The notes beneath the pieces were generated by a model. It ran no database searches, was not told the DNA's origin, and saw nothing but the letters and a program-made list of their open reading frames with translations. A DNA stretch of 8,014 nucleotides from JAMIFN01 sp035906235 (lineage in GTDB: Bacteria; Pseudomonadota; Gammaproteobacteria; Burkholderiales; Burkholderiaceae_C), in NCBI GenBank assembly GCA_035906235.1, contig JAMIFN010000025.1, forward strand, positions 1 to 8,014. Reading direction: 5' to 3'. Of this stretch, positions 1 through 5,540 are shown piece after piece. Numbering within the stretch: position 1 is the first letter of the stretch; every line of letters starts with the position of its first letter. The translations under genes and the position numbers were made by a program.

Positions 1-127
1 CGGCTTGCAGGGCACGCTCTACCAGTTTCTTGGTCAGCAGCTTGAGCAGGCCGTTCTCACCGATGAGGTCTTCGGGTTTCTTGTAGTCAGCCAGCAGGCT
101 GTCGATTAGTTCGTTCGTAACGGTCAT
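1..127 (-). CDS. IS256-family transposase, N-terminal fragment (runs off the window)
   Basis: Reading leftward from the ATG at 127, the 42 visible residues begin MTVTNELIDSLLADYKKPED and continue with IGENGLLKLLTKKLVERALQ. This is the characteristic start of IS256-family (mutator-type, DDE) transposases, which are about 400 residues long. The catalytic domain is outside the window, so intactness cannot be judged. An AAAGGA ribosome binding site lies about 11 bases upstream of the ATG, inside the IS end. The enzyme would move the element by DNA cleavage and strand transfer at the terminal repeats. Confidence 0.88.
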   Translation of the reverse strand, partial: MTVTNELIDSLLADYKKPEDLIGENGLLKLLTKKLVERALQA

Positions 128-205
128 TTTTAAGCAATTCCTTTGAAGTGCAGCAGTTTCCTGCCAATTGGCCGTTTACACAAAAGTTCGTACACCCCCT
201 GGCTC
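1..205 (-). mobile_element. One end of an IS256-family insertion sequence
   Basis: The transposase N-terminus on the minus strand is followed outward by a terminal sequence of IS256 type. Read inward on the minus strand, the tip is GAGCCAGGGGGTGTACGAAC, followed by TTTTGTGTAA. This resembles known IS256-family inverted repeats, which carry a TGTGTAAA-like block near the tip. The outer boundary is therefore placed near 205, with an uncertainty of a few bases. Only this end is in the window, so the partner repeat and any target-site duplication cannot be seen. The element lies about 140 bp upstream of the roadblock gene and points away from it. Confidence 0.8.
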
Positions 206-347
206 TGGTTTGTGGCTGAAAATTTTTTAATTTTTCGCTGTCCCCATTTTTTCACATCCTCCCAGAAGCGCACCCCTCCACTGCGCAACATGGCATCAGG
301 GGCTTTTTAGTCTCCTTTTCTAAACCATTCCAAAGGCGATATACACC
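206..347. other. Leader between the IS end and the roadblock gene
   Basis: This stretch holds no gene. It begins with an AT-rich run (about 220-235), which contrasts with the GC-rich surroundings. It also carries a CTTTTTAGTCTCCT string at 303-316, of which 13 bases recur at 4268-4280. The promoter of the roadblock operon should be here, but no -35/-10 pair with good spacing is visible. The insertion sequence may have displaced or replaced part of the original upstream region; that is inference. Confidence 0.4.
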
Positions 348-710
348 ATGCGTACCGATATGTTTCAACAAGTATTAGAAGAGCTCAAAAGTTCCTCAGC
401 CGATGTCGAGGCCTCGGCTTTGATTTCTACCGATGGTTTGATGATTGCCTCAGCTCTGCCCCAGGGCATGGATGAAGACCGCGTGGGCGCCATGTCTGCG
501 GCGCTGCTGTCTTTGGGCGACCGCGCTGCGCGCGAGTTGGCGCGTGGCACCTTAGAGCGCGTGTTGCTGCAGGGCGAGCGCGGCTATGTGATCATGAGCT
601 CATCAGGCAGTGAAGCGGTTTTGACCGTATTGGCCAAACAAAACGCCAAACTCGGCCTGCTGTTTTTGGACATCAAACGCGCCTCTGAGTCTTTGTCTAA
701 ATTGATTTAA
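348..710 (+). CDS. Roadblock/LC7 domain protein (MglB-like), 120 aa
   Basis: This is a single-domain roadblock/LC7 protein of the usual length (about 120 residues). An N-terminal helix (1-18) leads into the signature beta-hairpin ASALISTDGLMIAS (22-35). A long helix rich in small residues follows (43-67, VGAMSAALLSLGDRAARELA), then strands around 69-84 (LERVLLQGERGYVIMS) and 90-108. In known systems such as MglB of Myxococcus and the CvnB proteins of Streptomyces, roadblock proteins dimerise and act as GAPs or cofactors for small Ras-like GTPases in the cytoplasm. Two such GTPases are encoded further along this window. An AAAGG ribosome binding site lies 11 bases before the ATG, so translation initiation may be modest. 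It is the first gene of a three-gene operon with the PAS and PhnD-like genes. That it partners with the GTPases is inference. Confidence 0.9.
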   Translation: MRTDMFQQVLEELKSSSADVEASALISTDGLMIASALPQGMDEDRVGAMSAALLSLGDRAARELARGTLERVLLQGERGYVIMSSSGSEAVLTVLAKQNAKLGLLFLDIKRASESLSKLI

Positions 711-745
711 GCCCAGAGACGGATCGTCTAGAAAGGAGTCACCTT

Positions 746-1237
746 ATGGCCCTACCAGCTATGCAAGCTGCCGCCGACGCCACGCGCCAAGCGCAGCAAA
801 GCTTCCATGATGGCAGCGCTCGCGCCGCCAGCGTGAGCGAACGCGAAAACCCTTTTCCCGAAGGGCGTTTAATCATCTCGCGCACCGATTTGCGCGGCAT
901 GCTGACCCATGTGAACGAGGCCTTCGTCGAGATTTCGGGTTACACCGAGGCCGAGCTGATCGGCCAGCCCCACCACATCTTGCGCCATCCCGATATGCCC
1001 AAAGCGGCCTATGCCGATTTATGGGCCACCCTGCAAGCGGGCAAAAAATGGCATGGCTATGTCAAAAACCTGTGCAAAGACGGCTCGCACTATTGGGTTT
1101 ACGCCACGGCTGTGCCCAATGTGCGCGGCGGCCAAGTGGTGGGTTACACCTCGGTGCGGCGCAAACCTTCGCGCAAGGCGATTGAAGAGGCGCAGGCGCA
1201 ATACCGACAATTGCTAGCTGCTGAAGGAGGCGCGTGA
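746..1237 (+). CDS. Small PAS-domain protein, Aer-like
   Basis: This 163-residue soluble protein consists of a disordered N-terminus (1-40), one PAS domain (about 45-137) and a short basic helical tail. The PAS motifs match those of the FAD-binding aerotaxis receptor Aer: NEAF..ISGYTEAELIGQ (57-74), the block ILRHPDMP (78-85), W-GYVKN-CKDG-HYWV (102-118) and VGYTSVRRKP (132-141). Aer PAS domains bind FAD and report redox state, so a redox role is likely here, though cofactor binding is not proven by sequence. No transmembrane segment, HAMP, kinase or methyl-accepting domain is attached, so the signal must pass to a separate partner. The start at 746 is supported by AAAGGAG at 732-738, 7 bases upstream. 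The gap to the roadblock gene is 35 bp and its stop overlaps the next gene. Confidence 0.88.
   Translation: MALPAMQAAADATRQAQQSFHDGSARAASVSERENPFPEGRLIISRTDLRGMLTHVNEAFVEISGYTEAELIGQPHHILRHPDMPKAAYADLWATLQAGKKWHGYVKNLCKDGSHYWVYATAVPNVRGGQVVGYTSVRRKPSRKAIEEAQAQYRQLLAAEGGA
1223..1230 (+). promoter_or_regulatory. Ribosome binding site deciding the PhnD-like start
   Basis: GAAGGAGG lies inside the last codons of the PAS gene. It is 6 bases before the ATG at 1237 but only 3 before the alternative GTG at 1234, so it favours the ATG. The stop TGA of the PAS gene shares one base with this ATG (TGATG), which suggests translational coupling. Confidence 0.75.
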
Positions 1238-1986
1238 TGACTTTGAATTTTTTGATAGCCCCTGACTTTGCGCCCGAGCGTTTTGCAGGCTGGCATATGC
1301 TCAACACCGCTTTGCAAAAAAAGACGGATATGCATCTGCATTTGCTCACGCCCGCCACTGCAGCCGAGCAAGCCAAGCTGATTGCAGAAGGTCTTGTCGA
1401 TCTGGTTTATGCCAACCCTTTTGACGCGGCTGAGATGGTGCGCAGCGCTGGCTTTGTGGCCATTGCCCGCCCCATAGGCAAGCCCGACGAAATGGTGATT
1501 GCCACCGCCGCCGATTCTGCCGCCAACACGGTAGAAGACTTAAAGCCTGGCAGCAAAATTGCCCTGACTGACAACAAAGATGTCAAGCTCATCGGCCTGC
1601 GCCTGCTGGAGCCCGCTGATTTGACCGAGGGCGATGTGCAATGGCAAATGGTCGAGACCTACCAAGCTGCGGCGCGCATGGCGATTAAGGGCGAGGTGGA
1701 TGCCAGCTTTTTCTTGGCCGATGCCTACCACTCGCTCTCGCGCCTGTCGAAAACCCAGCTCAAGCCTTTGATCGAAAGCCATTTGGCCGACATCACCCAT
1801 GTGCTGCTGCTGCACCCACGCGTGGCCGCGCAAGCGCCCGTTTTGCAAGCCGCCCTGCAGGGTTTGGCCGGCACTGCCGATGGCCAGGCCGTGCTCGATG
1901 AGCTGGGCATGGGGGCGGGTTTTGAGGCCATGAGCGCTGAAGACGCCGAGTTCATGATTGATTTGATGGACACCCTGCTGAGTTGA
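1237..1986 (+). CDS. PhnD-like substrate-binding domain protein, probably cytoplasmic
   Basis: This 249-residue protein is recognisable as the phosphate/phosphite/phosphonate-binding (PhnD, PF12974-like) type II periplasmic-binding fold. Visible marks include the start LNFLIAPDFAPERFAGW, LLTPATAAEQAKLIAEGLVDLVYANPFDAAEMV, an IARPIGKPDE block, DLKPGSKIALTDNKD in the hinge region, and AARMAIKGEVDASFFLADAYHSLS. The usual transport versions carry a signal peptide or lipobox and sit beside permease and ATPase genes. This one starts directly in the first beta strand, has no signal peptide and has no transporter genes nearby. It therefore looks like a cytoplasmic ligand sensor rather than a transport component (inference). 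The ligand cannot be read from sequence. It is translationally coupled to the PAS gene and is the last gene before a strong terminator. GTG at 1234 is an alternative start. Confidence 0.82.
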   Translation: MTLNFLIAPDFAPERFAGWHMLNTALQKKTDMHLHLLTPATAAEQAKLIAEGLVDLVYANPFDAAEMVRSAGFVAIARPIGKPDEMVIATAADSAANTVEDLKPGSKIALTDNKDVKLIGLRLLEPADLTEGDVQWQMVETYQAAARMAIKGEVDASFFLADAYHSLSRLSKTQLKPLIESHLADITHVLLLHPRVAAQAPVLQAALQGLAGTADGQAVLDELGMGAGFEAMSAEDAEFMIDLMDTLLS

Positions 1987-2041
1987 GGCGCAACCCTTGC
2001 GCAGCGGCCACAGCCCTAGGCCATGCGCAGCAAGCGGCCTT

Positions 2042-2082
2042 AAACCCGCAGACACCGATGACTCTCGGACTGCGGGTTTTTA
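2042..2082 (+). terminator. Rho-independent terminator of the roadblock-PAS-PhnD operon
   Basis: A perfect 10-bp stem, AAACCCGCAG (2042-2051) with CTGCGGGTTT (2070-2079), continues inside with CCGA/TCGG (2055-2058 with 2065-2068) and is followed by a short T run. It lies 55 bases after the PhnD-like stop. It should separate this operon from the unit starting at 2194. Confidence 0.85.
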
Positions 2083-2122
2083 TTCGCCCAAAGGCTAATT
2101 ACCCTAGTCTTTGTGGGTTATT

Positions 2123-2150
2123 TTGGCTACTTTTAGGAGCTTTTGAATAA
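2123..2150 (+). promoter_or_regulatory. Weak candidate promoter for the second plus-strand unit
   Basis: TTGGCT (2123-2128) and GAATAA (2145-2150) are 16 bases apart, in an AT-richer stretch between the terminator at 2042-2082 and the ATG at 2194. The matches to sigma-70 consensus are poor. A promoter is expected here because the terminator precedes the gene, but these particular hexamers are only a guess. Confidence 0.25.
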
Positions 2151-2193
2151 CAGCGCCAGCTATTAGTTACAAGAAAAGTGGAGGTTAAGCGCT

Positions 2194-3457
2194 ATGCCAG
2201 CAACAAACAAACTATTACTCAGCGGCTTGACCGAGCGCGAGGCCGCAGCCGTGCAAATGATGGTCGAGAGCACTTGGCGCGATTGGGGCTGCGTGGTGCA
2301 GCTGCGCCAGGCTAATTTTCAAATGCCGCAGCAAGACGCGGCAGCGCAGGCCTGCGCCGGCCTGATTGTGAATTTGCTCGGCGTGGGTTTGCTGCGCCAT
2401 AACGCGCTAGCGCAATCGCAGCTATGCGCTTTGTTGGCGGGGCGGTCGGCGGTTTTATTGCTGCATAGTGGCGACAACACTTGGGCGGCGGCGCAGTGGC
2501 AGCAAGCTCCTGGGCAAACTTTGATTTGGCTGATGCCGCCTTGCTCTAGCGAGGCGCTGCGCACGGCCATACGGCAATCGGGCATGTTGAATACGCGCCA
2601 GCTGCTCGCGCCAGCGCCAGCAGTGCCGCCATCACAGGCCACACCGCAAGCTACAGCAAAGGCCACATACCCGGGGGCAAGGCCGCCTGCCGCATCCCAA
2701 CCCGAGCCGACGCAAGCGGCCACTACCCAACACGGCCACTACCAGCATATGGGTAACGGCGCCCTCGAACAGTTGGAACGCGCTTTGCCCGCTTTGCAAC
2801 ATTCTGACTGGCTGCGCCTGATCAAAAAAGCCCTAGATGCGGGCGGGCGCAATCGCTTCCAAATCGGGCCTACGGCTTTTGTGATGGATATGCAGGCCGG
2901 CTGGCTGGCCAGCACCTTGCCCAGTTCCGCCTTGCAAAAAATGCTGCAAACCCCGCAGCTTTTGGCCAGTGTGCAGATACAGCGCCTGTCGCAAGACGGC
3001 GCGCTTGGCGCCGGCCGCAGTCGAAGATTTTGGCGGCCGCCTGCCCAGGGCGCAAAAAGCCTTAGATATGCTGGCTTGGGATTTGAGCAGCGAGGGCATT
3101 AAGAGCTTGCCTTTGCAGCTCGAGCAAGACCTGTCATTGCGCTTGCGCCGCTACCCCAATTTCACCCAGATTGAGCGCATCAGCCCACTGGATATGCAGC
3201 TGGCGACCCTGTGCGCCTTGGCGCCGCGCTCGGTGCGCGAGTTGCAGCGCTTATTTGCGCAGGGCGAGCAAGAGGTGCTGCGTTTTGTGGTGCTGAGCGT
3301 GCTCTCAGGCTTGGCGGTGCTTGCACCTGCTGCGCCCCTGGCATTAGCGCCTGTAGGCGTAAGCGATGGCAGGGCGCGCGCCGAAGTCCGTAGCACGAGC
3401 GAGGCCAGCCTGGCCAAACGCAGTTTTTTCAAAGCCCTATTGGGCAAACTTTTCTAA
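2194..3457 (+). pseudogene. Large module protein, frameshifted (receiver-like N-terminus, conserved C-terminal tail)
   Basis: Two overlapping frames together match the intact paralogue on the minus strand (5541-6758) from end to end. The first frame (2194-3102) gives the N-terminal part LLLSGLTEREAAAVQMMVES, a Pro/Ala/Gln/Thr-rich linker (about residues 140-185), then LPALQHSDWLRLIKKALDAG and the segment up to LSQDGAL. It then turns to unrelated sequence and stops. The second frame carries on from about 3005 with QKALDMLAWDL, LRRYPNFTQIERISPLDMQL, VRELQRLFAQGEQEVLRFVV and the end KRSFFKALLGKLF. The switch lies near 2990-3015, in a very GC-rich stretch, and needs one extra base (or two missing). 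Repaired, the product would be about 420 aa against 405 for the paralogue. The start has GTGGAGG 9 bases upstream. Function is not known. A sequencing error is a real alternative to gene decay, because the downstream frame remains well conserved. Confidence 0.82.
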
Positions 3458-3481
3458 TGCATGGGCGCAAAGGGGGCCGTG

Positions 3482-4042
3482 ATGAGCACGAATAAATTGA
3501 CAGCCAAAAGCTATAAATTGGTCTTTGCTGGACCGGTGGGCGCTGGCAAAACCACGGCGATCCAGAGCCTTTCAGACATTGAAGTCGTGCGCACCGAGGC
3601 GCGCGCCTCGGACGAGGTCAAGTCCCTGAAAGACAACACCACCGTAGCCATGGATTACGGTCTGATGAAGCTCGCCAACGGCGATCAAGTGCGTCTGTAT
3701 GGCGCACCTGGGCAAAAACGCTTTGACTTTATGTGGGACATCTTGACCGAGAACGCGCTGGGCTTGGTGCTGATGATCAAAGGCAATGCGCCCGATCCGG
3801 TGGCAGATTTGCGCACCTATGTTGAAGAGTTTCGCGACTTTATCGACCAAAGCACTTTGGTGGTCGGCGTCACCCACACCGATGAAGCAGGCGGCTGGCA
3901 GGTGCGCCAAGCGCTGGCGCGCGAGCTCGACAAAATGGGCTTGCCGCCCGTGGTTATGGATGCCGATGCCCGCAGCCGCGCACACATGGCCACTTTGGTG
4001 CGGGCACTGATTTATGGCATCGAGCCTATGGCTGGTGCTTAG
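3482..4042 (+). CDS. Small Ras-like GTPase, COG2229 type (module A)
   Basis: This 186-residue cytoplasmic GTPase is related to MglA and to the CvnD proteins of Streptomyces conservons. The P-loop GPVGAGKTT is at 17-25. The switch I region contains NTTVAMDYG (52-60). The G3 motif is YGAPGQKRF (73-81), where a small residue replaces the Asp of DxxG, as is usual in this family and in MglA (TVPGQ). The G4 position reads THTD (131-134) instead of NKxD, and DADAR (160-164) takes the G5 place. It would cycle between GTP and GDP states, probably controlled by a roadblock protein. ATG 3482 is chosen over upstream starts because AGGGGG (3471-3476) is 5 bases before it and because the paralogue begins at the matching point. 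The gene is 24 bp downstream of the frameshifted gene, as in the intact operon on the other strand. It is very similar to the second GTPase (4971-5519). Confidence 0.92.
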   Translation: MSTNKLTAKSYKLVFAGPVGAGKTTAIQSLSDIEVVRTEARASDEVKSLKDNTTVAMDYGLMKLANGDQVRLYGAPGQKRFDFMWDILTENALGLVLMIKGNAPDPVADLRTYVEEFRDFIDQSTLVVGVTHTDEAGGWQVRQALARELDKMGLPPVVMDADARSRAHMATLVRALIYGIEPMAGA

Positions 4043-4060
4043 TGCTCCTCTGGTGTAGTC

Positions 4061-4209
4061 AGGGAAGCGCTGCAAAACCCCAAATTCGTCTCATGCGAGC
4101 GTAGCGAAGTCATCCACACTGCCAATAAAATCCACAGCCTATGGATTGTTGCGTCGCTTCGTTCCTTGCATGAGACGAGGTTTTGCAGAGGTCCATGAGG
4201 GAAGCGCTG
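4061..4209. repeat. Imperfect palindromic REP/MITE-like element flanked by 12-bp direct repeats
   Basis: Inverted arms are visible at TGCAAAACC (4071-4079) with GGTTTTGCA (4179-4187), CGTCTCATGC (4087-4096) with GCATGAGACG (4168-4177), and CGAAG (4105-4109) with CTTCG (4157-4161). The arms resemble the widespread palindromic repeats of the form GTCATTGCGAGCGAAGCGAAGCAATCCA. The whole is bracketed by an exact 12-bp direct repeat AGGGAAGCGCTG at 4061-4072 and 4198-4209. No gene lies inside. It sits between convergent operons, where it could fold in RNA and limit read-through; that role is inference. Confidence 0.7.
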
Positions 4210-4335
4210 ACCCCTTACGACGCTGATACCTCTCCATCAGCAACCGGAACATCCGATAAGGCTCGCTTTTTTAGTCTCCTATGACCCATCCTGACGACAG
4301 AGCGCCAACACCCAAAAGGGGCTTCGCAGAGCTTC
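4210..4335. other. Remaining convergent intergenic region
   Basis: No gene is visible between the palindromic element and the end of the minus-strand operon. A T6 run at 4267-4272 belongs to the TTTTTAGTCTCCT string shared with 304-316. No GC-rich hairpin is attached to it, so it is not called a terminator. No good intrinsic terminator was found for the minus-strand operon either. Confidence 0.4.
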
Positions 4336-4974
4336 CTAGCGCACAATAAACTTAGAGCTGGCATGGCGTATGCCCCAGATCAGCTCGACCAGGGCGGTGT
4401 TGTTGAGCAAAGGCTCGCCGCCAAGGATGAGCCAATAGCCCGTGCCATCCACCCAAAACAGCGCAAAACTGGTGCTGGGCAGCAGCATATCTATGCTCTC
4501 AAAAAATGACACCGCCCGCCCCGAACCCGCCCAGCCCCGGGCTTTTTGCCGCGCCACAAAGCTAAAAAAATCGGCGGCGGCCACGCACAGGGTATCGGCC
4601 TCGTCTTGGCTATAACCCACCCGTGCCAGGCAAAAACCATCGTCTGAGGCTAGCGCCGCAGTGCGATTACCCGATAGGCCAGCAATGGCGTGCGGCAGGT
4701 AGTTGTCGAGCTTGGTGTCGGGCGCGTGTAGCTCGCGCGTCAGCTCTTGCACCCAGCCCGCGTGCAAGGCTTGGGTGAGCAGGCTGTGGTGCTGCGGGTT
4801 TTGCGCCAGCCAAGCGCTGCGCCGCCAAGCGGCGGCGGGCGGCATCAGGCTTTGTAGCATGGCCGCTTGGGGCTCGGGCTGTTGCTGGGCAAAAGCGTGC
4901 AGCGCCCCAGCTGGGCTGAGCATGAGGTAAGGGTCGCCGCCGTGGGGGACTGTGGCTGCAGTGGCTGGCATCAT
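4336..4974 (-). CDS. Protein with roadblock-like C-terminal half (module B)
   Basis: This 212-residue protein has no signal peptide. Its second half (about 95-202) has the layout of a roadblock/LC7 domain: a helix leading to the hairpin AALASDDGFCLARVG (106-120), a long helix (DEADTLCVAAADFFSFVARQKA), then strands SFFESIDMLLPSTSFALFWV and GYWLILGG, and a last helix (NNTALVELIWGIR). This compares with ASALISTDGLMIAS in the 120-aa roadblock protein at 348-710. The first half (about 15-85) is helical, with QHHSLLTQALHAGWVQELTR, and is not recognised; a winged-helix-like fold is possible. The start overlaps the GTPase stop (ATGATG over TGA), so a longer reading that runs back inside the GTPase gene is rejected. 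It is the last gene of the minus-strand operon. Its position right after the GTPase suggests it is that GTPase's regulator (inference). The domain call is moderate because overall similarity is low. Confidence 0.68.
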   Translation of the reverse strand: MMPATAATVPHGGDPYLMLSPAGALHAFAQQQPEPQAAMLQSLMPPAAAWRRSAWLAQNPQHHSLLTQALHAGWVQELTRELHAPDTKLDNYLPHAIAGLSGNRTAALASDDGFCLARVGYSQDEADTLCVAAADFFSFVARQKARGWAGSGRAVSFFESIDMLLPSTSFALFWVDGTGYWLILGGEPLLNNTALVELIWGIRHASSKFIVR

Positions 4975-5519
4975 GACTCTTGCGTACCTGTGTAGGGGTC
5001 TATGCTGTAAATCAGGCTTTTCACCAACGCTGCCATATGTGGACGGTTGCGCGCATCGGCGTCTAAAACCACGGGCGGCAGGCCTAGGCTTTCTAACGCC
5101 TGCATGATGTCGGCTCGGGTGTTGCAACCCGCCACATCGCCGTGCGTTAGCCCCACCACCAGCGCGGTCTCGTCAATAAAAGCGCGGAAAGCCTGCACAT
5201 AACTGCGCAAATCGGCCACGGGGTCGGGGGCGCTGGCTTTGATCATCAGTACCAGCCCGAGGGCGTTTTCGGTCAAAATTTCCCACATGAAGTCAAAGCG
5301 CTGCTGCCCTGGCGTGCCATAAAGGCGCACTTGGTCGCCGTTCGCCAGCTTCATCAGGCCGTAGTCCATAGCCACCGTGGTGGTTTTTTTTAGCAGCCGA
5401 ACTTCGTCGCTGGCCTGCGCGTCGGTGCTGACCACTTCAATATCGGACAGGGTTTGAATCGCCGTCGTTTTGCCCGCCCCCACAGGGCCAGCAAAAACCA
5501 ATTTATACACTTGTGCCAT
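4971..5519 (-). CDS. Small Ras-like GTPase, COG2229 type (module B)
   Basis: This 182-residue close paralogue of the GTPase at 3482-4042 is nearly identical to it over the nucleotide-binding and switch regions and diverges after about residue 120. The P-loop GPVGAGKTT is at 11-19. KTTTVAMDYGLMKLANGDQV covers switch I and the strand before G3, and G3 is YGTPGQQRF (67-75). The G4 place is THGD (125-128), again not NKxD, and DADAR follows in the G5 place. It lacks the seven-residue extension found at the N-terminus of the other copy. AAGGA (5531-5535) lies 11 bases before the ATG, separated by an A-rich tract. It starts 21 bp after the large protein gene and overlaps the roadblock-like gene by 4 bp, so all three are probably translated together. 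It is expected to be a cytoplasmic molecular switch. Confidence 0.93.
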   Translation of the reverse strand: MAQVYKLVFAGPVGAGKTTAIQTLSDIEVVSTDAQASDEVRLLKKTTTVAMDYGLMKLANGDQVRLYGTPGQQRFDFMWEILTENALGLVLMIKASAPDPVADLRSYVQAFRAFIDETALVVGLTHGDVAGCNTRADIMQALESLGLPPVVLDADARNRPHMAALVKSLIYSIDPYTGTQES

Positions 5520-5540
5520 GGGCGTTTTTTTCCTTAAGGC

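Noticed and set aside
1540..2055. Antisense open frame of 171 codons
   Set aside because: It is a shadow of the PhnD-like gene in GC-rich DNA, with no ribosome binding site or recognisable domain.
2985..3020. Programmed +1 frameshift in the large protein
   Set aside because: No typical slippery codon, adjacent stop or stimulatory Shine-Dalgarno-like site is evident at the junction, and the intact paralogue needs none.
3572..4075. Antisense open frame of 167 codons opposite the GTPase
   Set aside because: The sense strand encodes clear GTPase motifs; the antisense product has no recognisable features.
4261..4275. T-run as terminator of the plus-strand GTPase
   Set aside because: No stable GC-rich stem precedes the T run.
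4975..5127. N-terminal extension of the roadblock-like gene to an ATG at 5127
   Set aside because: It would lie wholly inside the GTPase gene in another frame, and its residues are Arg/His-rich and unlike the rest; the ATG at 4974 overlapping the GTPase stop fits an operon.
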